A stretch of DNA of 64,000 bases, from assembly GCF_036370855.1 (NCBI RefSeq), contig NC_088111.1:19813501-19877500 (forward strand), given 5' to 3'. Source of the stretch: Dromaius novaehollandiae (lineage: Eukaryota; Chordata; Aves; Casuariiformes; Dromaiidae). The notes under the pieces were generated by a model. It did no database searches. It was not told the DNA's origin and saw nothing but the letters and a program-made list of their open reading frames with translations. Position numbers and translations under genes: made by a program. How positions within the stretch are numbered: the stretch's first letter is position 1; each line of letters opens with the position of its first letter. Of the stretch, positions 1 through 13,345 are shown one piece after another.

Positions 1-3000
1 TCTCACCCTTCATTAGCATTAGTGAAGTCCCTTCTGCTCACTTCTGCAGCTAATCATGCAGCCTCCTGCTGCTCCGTCTCATCAGGAACCACCCTCCCTG
101 CCTCGCCTCCATCATTAAGGAATCAGGTTCGATTTTTCTCTGCTTGAATCAGGTTTATAGCTATGGGCTTTAGCAATGTTACTGCTAGAGCTTTCTCGCC
201 AGAACTCCTCCTTTGGGCAGAAGTGAATTTACTGACCAAAAGCCAACAGCCAAAAACTGATCAAACTGGGATGCATCTATCAATGCTCATTACCCCTGCT
301 TGTGATCTCCAGGCACAGGCAATGGGACAGGATGCCAGGTGCTGACTGGTGGCTGCATTTGACACTTCTCATTCTCTTGGGCATGGAAAATGACTTTAGT
401 TTTGCCCTTTCACATTATTTCCATTTGAAAATGGACAGATTTCAGTGTCAGGAGCTGGTTCAGGAGAGGGGACGCAGTCTGAGCGATGGCTGTATCATTC
501 CTACAGTGGAAGAGTTTTCTGGGAGGAGGCAGCTGTGCAGCTCTTCCAAAGAGGCCATCCGGGCTCATTCTCCTGAGGGATTCACTCCACTATCCTGTCT
601 CCCAGTGGACAACCTTGTGCCCCTAGCTCTCATTCGCTCGGGCCTGTGACCGGCAGTGCCCCCGAGGCATTCACATTGAATTCAATTGCAGACGGCATGA
701 GATTTTGGACGCTTTGCCCTCAGGCTAGTGCCGGAAGCTGCCTGAGAGTCAGCGGGAGTCAGAGGCAAAGAGGAACGGACGAAGTTTGGAGCTGGGGAAT
801 GAACACTCGCTGCAAAGCAGACAGCCCCCTCCCTACACACGCTGAGCCTGCACTGCCTCCTCAGAAACAGCTCGGGACAGCAGAAGACACAGCAGCCTCC
901 AGCACGGAGGAGGAGACACCGCGTCCTCGTGCGCTGGGGATGGCCGGGGCTGTTCAAACACAGTCCAAACCAACCCAACCGTGCTGAGGGAAGCGGCCAG
1001 GAAGGGTAGCCACAGAACGCATGCAGCTGCTGTCAGACAGGACCCATGACTGTGCGATGCTTGCTGTAAAGAGGCAGAAGCACAGAGGGATGCTTCAGTC
1101 AACAGATATCAATAGTATCAGCTTCCTCCATCCTTCACGCTCTCCTGTGACACCCAGGACAGGCTAAGCAGTGTACAGAGGCCTGCAGGGAGCTACCGTT
1201 CCTGGAACTGAAGCAGACAGTCAACTCGTGTCTGCATCTGCTCAAATAGCAAATCCTCTCCTTCCGAAATAGCAATTTGCATTTGATTTGCAAGGATCAG
1301 AAGAGGATGTTTCAAGAGAGAGCATAGTGAGATGGAGAAGAGGCTTCATGAAATAGCACCTGATTATTTTTAACAAAGAAATGCTCTCAAGTTTCCTTCC
1401 CCCAGACTGGCTGAAAACTCATCTTGCAGCATGAGGAGAATTCCTGGTATGCTCAGAGAGGGAGAGAGATTTCAAATGCAATTCGAAAAGATGATGTTGG
1501 TGGAAAGCGTGGATTTCTTCCCCATAGAAGAAACCCAGGGATTTTAACAATATTGAATATTCCCCATATAATCAGTTTGTTTTGCAGAAGGCAGGTGTTT
1601 TCCTCCCTTCCCCCCCCCCAAAAAAAAAAAACTAGCAGAAAACCTTCACTCTCTGTATGGAGCTCAGCTCAGCTAGGCTTATGCTTGCTCTTGAGAGAAA
1701 AGCCAGCTGTAGAAGTGCATCATCCCCTGCAATTAGCCATGTTAACCTTTGCATAAAAATCTCTGCTGGCAGATGCTGTAGTCAGGAAAGGCCACAGGCA
1801 GGGATTTCAAGAGCTCGCTGTACCTGGGCTCGTCTCCCTTCCAGGACTGCCTGCAAGCTCCTGGCCACAGTGCAGCTCCTGCTCTGTCCCAGTGCCCTGG
1901 GAAGCCCAAGGGCACATGCAGCACACTCGTCTTTAATGTACTCCCACCCATGCAGTTCTGCCTAAGCAACACTAAGCGTGAGATCCTGGGAATGATGCAG
2001 TGACTGAGCGCTTGCTCCAAGCAGAGGATGCGGTGGTGAGGATGGGGTGAGAGAGATCCTGGGCTCCAGGTGGGCACTCCCAGAGCCTCACGGCAGCCAC
2101 AGAGAGCTGTATAAAGCTATGGGCAGGTACTGAGTCACAGCAGCACCAAGGTCTGCTGTGCACATAGTCCAGACACACGGGAAATGGCTGAAAAGGGTCC
2201 CCAGCACTGATGATGGTGCTGAGCCGGGACAGCTGAGGGAGGGCAGGAGGCTGCAGTGGGAAGCACAAACAAGGGCTCAGGCTCAGAGGCTCTTCTGCAT
2301 CAGCTGCTCTAATAACGCAATTGTGTTCACTGCAAACTGGTCCCAGCCAGAACACTGGAAATCTCTTGTTAAAGGGAAGCAGTTAAGATCCACTTCCCAC
2401 ACATGTGTACAAGACAACATGGGCCATCCCCTGGTATTTGATTCAAGAAATTGGAGGGACAGCAAACCCAGTTTCCTAAACCCTCTGGTCAAACACTCTC
2501 TCCCCCAAACACAGCTCTCTCCCAGGACACTCTGGACATGCTGGAAAGAGCTGCCCCAGGTCTCTTGGGTGCCCTCTTGCTAACAAAAGCAATTATGCTG
2601 ACTGCAAAGATTTTCATCAAGGTATTTTGTAGGTATCACCCACAGTCCCTGCTACAAAGGCTCAGTGCTGGGCTAGAGGGTGGCTGTGTACTTACTGAAT
2701 GGTTCCCATTGCCCTGTTTTTGCTATACTTGCTCCCCCTCACACATTGCTCCTGGAGAAAACCAGCTGCTTTCGCTCCTCTACCCTGTGCCGAGCAGCAA
2801 CTGCTGCTCTTCCTCTAGAGTAAATCCTGTCTGCATTCATCTTTCCCCAAAACTCCCTTCCAGGCAGCTGTCTATCGTTGGAGCATCTATTAAGTCAAAT
2901 TCACTGAAGTTCTCTATCCATCCGAAAAAATAGATGTAGCTGTGCATTGTAGAGAGCTTCTTTTCTCCCCTGGGCATCTGGGGAAATAGCCTGAAGGATG

Positions 3001-6000
3001 CTCTCAGGCTTGGCACATCTTCTGGAGGAGCAGACTCAAGACAGCTAACACAGCTCCAAGCACGGGTTGTCCCGGCAGAAGCTGAGTACAGCGCTGAGCT
3101 CCAGACACCGCCGTCAGACGGTGCCTCTGGGTGTCCATGGCACCACCCACCCACTGCTGCCCTTGGCTAGATCTGAGCTCACAGCCTTTAACTCAAGCAA
3201 CAGAGACCTGGGCTTCCACCCCAGGACCACATCCCCAAGCACCTCCCGGCTCTGCTCACACCACGGCACACAGCAAGCCTGGGCTCAGGCTCCCGGTCGT
3301 TGGACCATCGGGGCACACGGGGTGGCAGGGAAGGGACCCCTGACCGGGAGCCACGGCCCAGCAGAGCCACAGAGGGGCAGCCCGTGACCTCCCCGTCGGC
3401 AGGGTCGGTGCGGCCGCTGTGCCAACACCTGCCTTCCGCCCACTTTACGCAGCACCGACGAATTCAGTGCCTGTTCTCGGAGCAACTGCAGCAAAGCGAG
3501 CCCTGTAATTACCAGGCTGCTTGGGGGGCACTTATTTATTGGCTCGGCAATTACAGCCAAATCAGATGCTGACCTAGAAAGAAGAAATGAACGTTTTCTT
3601 CGTTGCTTGCCTCACCCAGAGTCTCTCGCTACACAGGCTATTTGTGAAAACAAGAGCCCAGGCAGGGAACTGAAAGGAGGACGTGGGCAGATTGGGCGAG
3701 CAGGGCACTGCCTCCTAGGACAGCGTTGCCCAGGCTGGCAGCACCAGCAGGGACATCGGCCCGGGGGTCTTACCTCCACCGTGCCAGGCACAGGGAGCAA
3801 AGAGAGCTGCGAGACCAGAGACGGCAGGAAACCTCTGGTAACCTGCAGATTTTAGCCTGGGAAAAGTGACTCTGGGGTTAACCCCCCCAGCAGAGGTTAC
3901 CCAGTGCCACTTTCTCTAAACCATTTTACTGAAGACAACTGAGACGGGACCAGATGCACAGGGGATTACAGCTGGCAGGGCAAGGCTGGCTCACTGCCCT
4001 CCTCCCCCAGGGCCTGCCTGCCCCAGCCCGGCAGTGGCAGGGGCACAACCCCCCCAGAGCCAGGGGTGAAGCTCCAGAGCAAGTCAGAGCAGCCCGTACA
4101 AGGATTTAAACCCTGCCAGACCCTGTGGCCCAAAATACTTTCCTCTCTCCAGAACATCATGGAAACTGTTCTCTGCATGAGCAAGGGCCCTATTCCCAAC
4201 CTGTGCACGCAAATCACTAGTGGGCTCCCGGTGGGGCTGGCCAGCAAGTAGGTCAAGATGTCCAGGTGCCCACGACTGCGGAGACCCCATGGGGCTGCAG
4301 GGCCCAGGGAGCTGCCTGCCAGCTACTGAGGAGACCCGTGTTGTGCGCGTGTGCGAATCACTAGCGAGCCCCAAGCTGGACCAGCCAGCAAGTAGGACAG
4401 CGGAGAGCTGTAAAAGCAGTTTTTCCCAAGCACCAAGCTGTCGAATCACGGTCAGGCTATTTGCGTTGTGTGCTTGTGAGGGTGCTGGCAGCAGTGCCAC
4501 CCTCCTGCCTGTGCTAGTCTATGGCCAGATGTCTGCACAGTGTCTGTGCATATTTGTGCTCATTCCTGTTCTTATTCCTCTTGTTTTTTACCAACTACAA
4601 AGTTATTTTCCACTTGTTTTCTGGCCAGTGCTTTTTAGGGAATGGAAGACATACAGGGGCTATGGAAGGTCACAAGAACTTTACTCTTACTTGAGGAGGG
4701 ATTTTATTCTAGGGGCAAAACCTCCCTGCAAGCCTCTCAGCTGTCTCTGTGGCACAGCAAGTGGGGTCAGAAGATCAGCAATCTTAATTTGCCAAGAAAC
4801 AGCTTCTTAGCCCTGCAAAATCTTTTCAGCACAGCCCCCACCACCTCCAGCTGGGCACCTCAGCCAAGAGCAGCTTCTGCTGCTTGAATACCTACATTAG
4901 CTCTTCCAGCAGAGCTGCAGAGAGAAGGTCCCAGACATCTTTTCCAGTTTCCACCCTGCTGCTGAAAAAAATCTGTTGCATTCATAGCTGGCAGCTTCCT
5001 CTACTGCAGGTATTGAGGGCTACTTTCTGCCCCAAGGACCTTCCCCAGGTCACATCCCTGCTTGCAAGTTGCTTCTGCAGAGCTGACAGCTCCCACACAC
5101 TCATGCTGTTGGTTCCCCTTGGACTGCAGAGCAAGGCAGGTGTTTTAACAACTTCTCCCTTCACACCTTCCCTTCCCTTTGAAGGAAGGAGCAAACCAAA
5201 CTCACCTGCTTGCTCCTTTCCACAGCTGTGCCTGCGAGGACCCAGCGTGGGTCTCCCACCTTCTTTGTAAGGGTCCTGCACAAGTAGGTAACTCACAGAG
5301 AGGTGTGCAGGCTACCCTCCGCATCCAGCTACCCCTGTGAGCAGGTCCCAGACTTCACTGGATCTCTGCTCTTGGGGCTGAGCATCCTGCTCTGACCACG
5401 GTGCCTCAGCCAGGAGGGAGATCACTGGCTTTCAGCAGGTTTTGGAACATGCCTTATCATTTTGTTTGGTTGTCCTGCATCCTTCCCACACTAGCACAGG
5501 GAAAGTTGTATTTCTGGCACACAAGCAGTCTAAGACAGGATTCCTCTCCAAAGAAGTGTACTACTTCAGTTTGTTCAGAACCCCAGTTCAGCTCCCAGCA
5601 GGAAAGGACACACAGAAAGGTGACCATATCGATGTAGGATCTATACAAAAATCAGAGGTGGGTGCTGGTGATTTCCTACTGCTGGTCTTGCAGCAGTAAC
5701 TCAATGCACAGTTTCTTGAACGGAAATAACATGATCAGCAGCACCTTCAGATGGGGAAATAAATGGAAAAACATGTTAATAGCCATTTGAGACAAAAGGG
5801 GACAGAAATTGGTCAGAAAGGAGATTAAATCAGGAGAGCAACAAGCTGTCCGGAATCTGCAGAGGATGTTCCTAATGGTGGAGAACACTTTGTACGGTCA
5901 CTGAGTCATTTTACGCTTGGCTGTTTGCTCTGACTGGTTTTCATTTATTTTTATTTTCATGTCTGAAGACGATGGAGAGCAAGATCAGGCAGAACAGGTA

Positions 6001-8660
6001 AAGTGAACAGAACTCTAAGAAATGCCTCTATTTTGGGAATCCTAGTACAATTCAAACCAGACACCCTCCCAAAGCCGCAGCGAAGTGTTAGCAAAGGCCT
6101 GGAACACGGGGGAGCCCTGGGCATGGTGTCCTGGAGAAAAACCCAGGAGAAGGCAGGGAGCCCAACCCCTGGCACCAGTGTAAGGACACCCTGAGCCCAG
6201 ACTGTCAGATGTCAACAGCAACTACAATCAAAACTTGTTAAGTAGCAAACAAGTTAACTATGACTGAGCTTCACCGGCTTTCCCATTAGCTAGCGTAGTT
6301 CAGAGCTGCATGGAGAACCATGGAAAAAAGGCTGCAGAGAGGCCCCACAGTCCATGCCCAGGCCACAGATGGCCGCTCTTAAAACCTTCCCACATGGAAC
6401 TCCTCCAGCTTTTCCATCAAAATTTTTCTTAGTGTCTAATCTTTCTGTCCATAAATTGAAACTATAGACTCCTTCTCATTGACTGAAGATGGAGAAAAGG
6501 TATTTCATTGGCTTTGCATTGGCTTTGCAGCAGTGACTGCCCTATATGAAGACCTTGGCCTCAAGAGAGGAGAGAAGCAGAGTAAGCTTGGTTCAATCTA
6601 TCTTCCCTCCTAAATCAGATTTTCTAGGCCTCTGCTTGTTCTACCTGTCCTTGCCTTGACATGAGGTTTTACTGATACCCAGGCAGGTGTCTATCCCACA
6701 TGTTTTGCCTATAATTCCCTTCTTTCTATGTCTCAGGGAAGCGACTGCCTTTTCTCATATGCATGACTTCCTTGGCTCATGTGTTCAGGCAAAATCTTCC
6801 ACAAAATATTCCACATCTGATCCAAATGTCATCACATGAGGTCATCTGATCCATGACCCCATGTGCATGGAGGTCTCAAATCCATATGCACGCGTACGCC
6901 ACCCACTTCCAAACGCATACAACAAACCAGGCACAAAACAGCTTCCACCACTGACATTTCAGATCTCTCCTGCTCTGTGCTAGGGTGAGCACAACAGCCT
7001 TCACAAACGAAGCAGTGGGGGTGACACACGCCATGCCAGGGCAGTTTGGTGACAAGGGACCCGGCTCGGATCAAGACCACCCCCAGCTCAGGGGGCGGCG
7101 TGGTCCAGCGTTCCTCTGTGAAGAGCGTGCTGCTCGCTTTGGGAGGTGGCACCTTCTGGTGGTCTTCCTTCTCGTGACGCTGCTTACGTCAGGCCTGTCC
7201 TTCTTGTAGGGCAGCAGCTACTTCAGCTAACAGACAAAATCGCCAAGGCAGGGGAAGTTGCAGGATTCGCCTGAGACCCGACAGGACTCAAGGCTGCACC
7301 TCGACCTGCTTGGCAGCCTGGCTAACCCTCCCGCTCCGGGGCAGACGTCCGGAGAGAATCAGGAGTTAAGAGTCTGGCAAGGTCTTTTAAGGTTAAAAAA
7401 AATAATAATAAAAGATTGAAAGGAAATAAATGGAACTGTAGGAAAAAGCAACTGCATTTTATATAGACACGTTCAATTAAAAGTAAAAAAGAAAAACCAG
7501 CCCCATGAACAGCACAATATTCCCAACAGAAACCTTCAGGCAACACAGAGTTCAACAGACAAATCCAGGCCACAACCACTCAATCTCATGGCAGAGACAA
7601 GTCCCTCTGCACAACAGGGCGTTCCAGTAAGGCTATGGCAAAGAAGGTCCACACGAGCCCTTTCAGCTCGGGTGACGAGGACGCACAGGCAGTTGTGCCT
7701 AACTCAGTGCAGCTGAATTGCTACCACTGCCAAAGCCACAGCCAAAGGTGGGCCTGCCCCCGGCAGAGTGACTCTTCACGTGCCAGACACGTCTGCACCC
7801 AGCACAAGGCCACAGCGACAAAGGTCCCCTTGCGGTAGATGCAGTGGAAAAGAGTAGCCAAGTTTAATTCCCTTTCAGTCCCAGGGTATGTTTGTTTGGT
7901 ACAAAGGTTAATATGTAATTTAAGAAGCAGATTGTGTTTCTTCCCTCCCAGCCCAGGGGGAAGACCATAGCAGCGCTCAGCGGGTTCGGGAAGGTCTGCT
8001 ACTAACACAAACGAGCAGGGAGCCCCGAAGGAGAGAACCGGCACTATTCCACACATCCATCATTTCTGGGAGGTCCCTGCCCCCCGCAGTGGGTTTTACA
8101 GCTCTCCAGGGGAAGCGAGGCTCACTCTCAGGCCAAGGAGGGATGCCAGTAGCAAGGGAAAGGGCTGGATACAGCTCAGGAAACATTTGCGTATCCTACC
8201 CTAAGAGCCACGAGCCCTTCACTGCAAGACACACGGGGAGCATTCAGTGTCAAGGACAAGGGACCCGATTCCCAGCTACTTCATTACGTGGGTGAGGGAC
8301 AGCGCCCGCCCAAAGGCTCAAGACAAGTGATCTGCACGAGCCATGCACTGCCCAAGCCCTGCTGTCTGAGACCCACTGGGAGCAGAGAGGAGTACCTGCC
8401 TGGCCCCACAAGTCATCTGGAAGTCATCTATCTCAGAGCACCACGTTCACGGTGCAGCAGACCAGTCCTCCAGCCCTCTGCCTCAGTTAAGTCCTGACCT
8501 TTGGGCAGGTGCCCTCCCCAGGGGCGGTGTGATGCTGCAGAAGAGGTCCCTGGCCGTGTCTGGCACAGTCGTTACCGGGGGCAGGATGTCCCTCGGGCTC
8601 CCGACAGGCTCCGAGGCATGCAGCTTTCCGGAAGGCAGCGGTGGCAGCTATGAGAGCTAG
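1..8660. other. No recognisable gene, 1-8.66 kb
   Basis: This is mixed-composition sequence with many short chance ORFs. It contains a C/A homopolymer pair at about 1611-1630 and an A-rich patch at 7388-7412. One plus-strand frame at about 4,530-4,640 is hydrophobic by chance and has no support. No splice-consistent coding signal or known RNA was recognised. Confidence 0.5.
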
Positions 8661-8663
8661 GAA

Positions 8664-8727
8664 AGAGATTGCATTTGTCAAGTTATTTACAGACGTCTTC
8701 AAAACGTAAATAACTTGACAAATCTCA
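8664..8727. other. Perfect 17-bp hairpin, extended with a bulge
   Basis: Arm 8674-8690 (TTTGTCAAGTTATTTAC) is the exact reverse complement of 8706-8722, with a 15-base loop that itself contains AGACGTCT. Beyond a 5-base bulge on the left arm, GAGAT (8665-8669) pairs with ATCTC. The whole is about 22 paired bases, the size of a small RNA precursor arm. It could equally be a MITE relic or a paired transcription-factor site. Confidence 0.6.
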
Positions 8728-10447
8728 TTTCTGCCTGACCTGTAGAGAGAGTGAACAATTTTCTTGGGTTTCTTTGTCACTTGTATCTATTCTGCTGGGC
8801 AGAACAAATTCATCTCCATCCAATCGCATGTACTACAGTAATGCCCAGACATTTGGTGAGACAGATGAGCACAGACAGATGAGCACAGCCCCTGTTTCAT
8901 GCCCAGCTTCAGCTACGAGCCGTGACAGGGCCAGGAGTCACCCTGCTCTGCAAAGGGAGCAGAAGGAGCTCGCTCATGCTTGTCCCGGGCCAGCAGCAGG
9001 GTTCACGCGCTCGGGAAGGTGCACAGGCGTTCCTGCTCCTGGCCTTCTCCTGGCTGTAACAGACCAGCACGTGGTGCACTGGGGGCTGGAGAAGGGCCCT
9101 GAACCCGGTGCCCACCACAGCAGGGAGGGCGCAGCCGTGGGCACAGACATCCCAAGTGACCAGGCCTTGGTGGAGGCAGGACGGGAGAGCAGGAGAGACA
9201 TGTAGCCGAAGCCTCAGCATCCAGGTAGTGAGCTGGGCCTGGGCAGGGGTGCAGCAAGCACAGCTCCTGGCCACGGCAGCTCTTCCACCGGCAGGAGCCC
9301 GGTGCCTCCAGGTGGTGAGATCCCAGGTGGGCCTGGCCCTGGGCTTGGCCCCGGCTGGACAAACCCAGAAAAGCACCCAGGCCTAAGGCAGGGGGACAAG
9401 TTTTAGTCGTCCTGGGGACGTGGTCAGCACAGCAGTGTCTCCAGGGGGTTTCTTCTTGGGAGGTGGCTGCCCTCTGGGCAGTGCAGACATCTGTGGGCTG
9501 GTGGGAAATCTCCACTTTTGCTCTGCATTGTGATGCTTTGAGCAGCCTGACTAACGCATTGGGGTTTTTTTTCTTGTATGAACAACAGTTTGCTCTCCCT
9601 GCCTGGTACTGAATTGCTTATAATTACCTTAATTATACCTCTCTCTCCTAACATCAGACAAAGACCGGTGCTAATCCAAGCCTATTGGCATAGATGTGAG
9701 CCATTATTTAGCTGGGTGACAAGCCCCTGTGCAGGGACCTGGCAGCACCCTTAATAAATGCAAAAGCATCAGAGTAAAGGAGGACATGCGAACCTGAGCA
9801 GATTCACCTGGGGTCGAGAGATGATACATGAGCAGGAGGACATCTCCGCTGAGCGTGGAGCATGTCCTCTGCAGGGGCTGGGACGCATTCTTGGGGCTCC
9901 CTCTCCCATGCCTGCTTTTCCATCCTCCCAGTATACCAGCTACACAAATGTCATGATTAGGGAGCCTGCAGCGCAAACTGGCATTAATATAACCTAATCT
10001 ATGCCTGAGAACAGGAGCCACTACACTTCCAGATGCCTTCAGAGTAATGAGTACCAATCCAGGCAGAAATAAATGGCTCCATCTGCTCTTACACCACGTC
10101 CATCCCCCCTGCTGACCAAGACCATTCAACTTTCAGAGGGCAATAATTGCAGTTGGATGGATAAGGCCCCAGTCAATGGGAAAAGAAGCTGTGCTGGTGG
10201 GACACCAGGTTGTTATTCTGTTTGACATCGCTGGGTAGACATGCAATTTCTTTACAATCCTGTGTTAAAGTCATATCTTTTCCTCCCACATAGCCAGAAA
10301 GGGTCAGTGGAAATAATCAAACTGTTCCCAGATCACCAAGTCATGAAACAAGGCCAAGGAACATAACGCCAGGCCTGGGGGGGGGGGGGACCTGTGAGCA
10401 GATGCAAAATCCACTCAAGAGAGAGTCTGCTACCAGCTCCCCTCTTG

Positions 10448-10466
10448 GATGGATGGATGGATGGAG
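10448..10466 (+). repeat. GGAT microsatellite
   Basis: Four to five tandem GGAT units. Confidence 0.8.
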
Positions 10467-13254
10467 GGGCTGCAGCAGCTGCAAGGCAGGAATTACTGCC
10501 GCATGGGCAGTGAGATAGCAGCAGTCTCTGAGAAAAGTGGAAAAGAGCTAATATTCTCCTTAGCAGAGTAAAATTCTTCAAGTCATAAAAGAAGTGAAAG
10601 GCTTTGGAAGACCCAGTGTTCATTAAATCTGTCTGTAACAGCTGTGCAGTCAAGCATACCTAGGAACTGCCTGGGTTTAGCAAGAAATGATGCTCTGGCG
10701 GAGCTGATTTTACGTTACTTGCACACTGATTCCCACCTCCCAGCCCGTCTGAGGAACAGCCTGTCCTCTCCTCGGCTCCCAGCCCTGCTAGCCAGGCCTC
10801 CGGAGGGGGGGATAACCCCACTTTCCAGGGGCTGGCCTCCTCCAGAGAGGGGTCTGGAGAGGGAGACCTGCTGGGTGTCGTACCTGGGGGCTGCTTGCAT
10901 CTGGACTGGGGGTCCCTGGAGGCAATAGGAGGGAGCCTGGCTCTGCTGCCGGGGATCTGGCTGGCCTCAGGCCCTGCCACACACCGAGGGGGAGGACAGG
11001 ACTCTGCCTCTTGCCAGTGAGACCCTGCCGCTGTTACAAATGGGGGCACTTCACAACTGCAGTTATTCCGTTTTATAAACCAGCCTGGGGCAGCACCAGA
11101 CACGTGGGGAAAGGGAAGGCTCCCTGCATCAGTGTTAGCAGATGGATGCCAGGCATCAGCTTGGGCTTGCAGCTCCCACTGCAGCCCTCTCGCCTCACCC
11201 TCTCTTCCCCCCGTCCCATTGGCACCCCAGGGTCCTGGCATCCCTCCTCACATACTGTTTTTCCTGCCTGCCATAAGCACACCCGGGTGACCATGGCATT
11301 GCGTGACTGCGAGAAGACCTGCAGCAGGCAGCTCCCTGAGTCAGTCCAGAGGCGTTGGAGCAAGCCAGGTCCTGGCACGGAGAGACCAGGAGGGTGAGAG
11401 ACCAACACGAGGATTCATAGCTCGCGGGGCAGCCAGCGGGAGGGGAGGGAATGCAGACCCCGACCAGAGCTGCAGTCACAAACCTTTGTCCTGGTGCCCC
11501 TTGCTCAGCAGCGCCTCGCCTCTCCCTCCCCGCAGGCAGCATCCCTGCCACGGCCCCGGCACTGCCAGCACGCTGTGGCACCTGCATCCCAGTTCCCTGC
11601 CTGCGGGACAGCCTGCTTGGTGGCCTGCTCCATAGCCCACCGAAATCTTCAGTCACTGGTTTTAACGTTGTCTTCGGCAGCATCAAGACAAGCTTGTGAG
11701 GGCTGGGTCTCATCTTTTCCATTTCTTCTGCCACTGCCTGGGATTTTGCACAGAAGAAGCTGAGCTCCTCAAAGGGTGAATGCCGTCAACCCACGCAAGC
11801 GCTTCTTCACCGTGGTAGCCACAGGTTAATGTGGGACGTGCCACCTCTTGGAAAGTCAGCAATGGTTAAGCTCATTGCTCATCCTGGGGCCTGTAGACAC
11901 AGTTATCCCTGCAAGACTGAGTCCAAGCAGCCTTCTCAGCCCTACAACCCTGATTTCCATTTTTTCTGCACTGCGGCTGCCTGAAAGTTCAGATCAACTT
12001 GTACTACTGCATCAATAAAAGGAGCTAGCTGAAGTCCATGACATAGTTTCCATTTTGCTGTGCTGGATTCTGGATCAGACTCCCCCAGAGGAAGGCACAT
12101 GTTTCAAGGGACATTTAAATGCAAATTGTTTAGTGCCCTCTGATAGACTGATGCATTATAATCCATTTATGCCAAGAGCTTTGACACACAAGAAATACTC
12201 TCCATTAGGGAGTATTCTTCTTTAATAAAATGACTGCATCCTGTGCTCAAGCCACATTTCTTCACCAATTGTTCCTGTCCAAAAACCAGAAATGGAAGAC
12301 ACTTGAAAACGGCGGAGAGACGTCACAGATGAGAGCGGCAGAACCTGAGGAGAATATGCAGCGCAGGAATGTGCAAGCACCAACCCCTGCACGCAGAGCA
12401 GAGCGGGCTGAAGGCTCTCCCACTGCATCTCATCACCGCCCGTCGGTGCTCCAACCGCTCTGCAAACTGCCCGCTGGGCGTCGGAGCAAAGGGGCCCGTC
12501 GCGCCCGGTCCCACGCTGAAGGCAGCTCTGCTGGCGGTACAAAGCTGTTGGCAGGTCTGCTAATATCAGGACATTAACACTGTCTGCCGCTAGTGAAATG
12601 CTTCCTCCTGAGTTTGTGCTAGACAGAAAATCCTGGTTCCACGTCCTGTCCTGCTTCCTGCCCACGACAGCCACCGCGGCATTCCTGCCCCTACTGACGC
12701 CTCCCAGCTGGCTGCTGCCCCAGCCAACGACTAGAGCTAGAGCAGAGCCTTGATCTTCACTTAAACTTTCCTCTAATCTTTTCTTTCTTTTTTCCTTTTT
12801 CTTTTTTCTAATGAAGCCTCTTCTACTTGCATCTTTTCCTTGAAGATTTTAATGAAAAAGCTTTCCTGGGAGGAGGGAGATGATTTTAAAGCTATGCAGG
12901 AGCTAAATGCGCACGATTAAGACAATGCACGTTTCTCCCTTAAGGTTCAGCTCCACCACGAGCTGCTCCAGTCGGACACGGGCCCCGGCCCGTGGAAGGC
13001 GCGATCCCGCCCAAGCAGCGCAGCGCTGCAATGCTCAGAGCCGCGCTAGCTTGCAGCGGGCTGCCGGAGGCTCTCCCGGGCCTCCAACCAGGGTGCCGCA
13101 AATGCCTCCGCGGAGCACAGGACCACAGGGCCGCCCCCCGGGACCGCCACACCTCGGCGGTGGCCTTCAGCCCTCTGACAGCAGAGGCTGGAGAGCTGCG
13201 CCATCAAAAGCACCACTGCACACGCGCGCTCGGGACCAGCCGTGCCTTTGAGAG

Positions 13255-13345
13255 GGGGCCGAGGCCTGGAGAGGCTACACAGATCACCACCGTCACACAA
13301 GCAGCTGGTAGGAGGAGCGGGGACTTGAAGACCACATGCTTAAAG
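13255..13345 (-). mobile_element. Ancient MIR/L2-like fragment
   Basis: The plus strand reads GAGGCCTGGAGAGGCTACAC, TCACACAAGCAGCTGGTAGG and GGGGACTTGAAGACC, the reversed MIR core order. Tentative. Confidence 0.35.

Noticed and set aside
4220-4810. Plus-strand frame with a hydrophobic stretch resembling a membrane segment
   Set aside because: No family match, no splice-consistent continuation. A pyrimidine-rich stretch gives Leu/Val/Phe codons by chance. It is not SMIM22-like.
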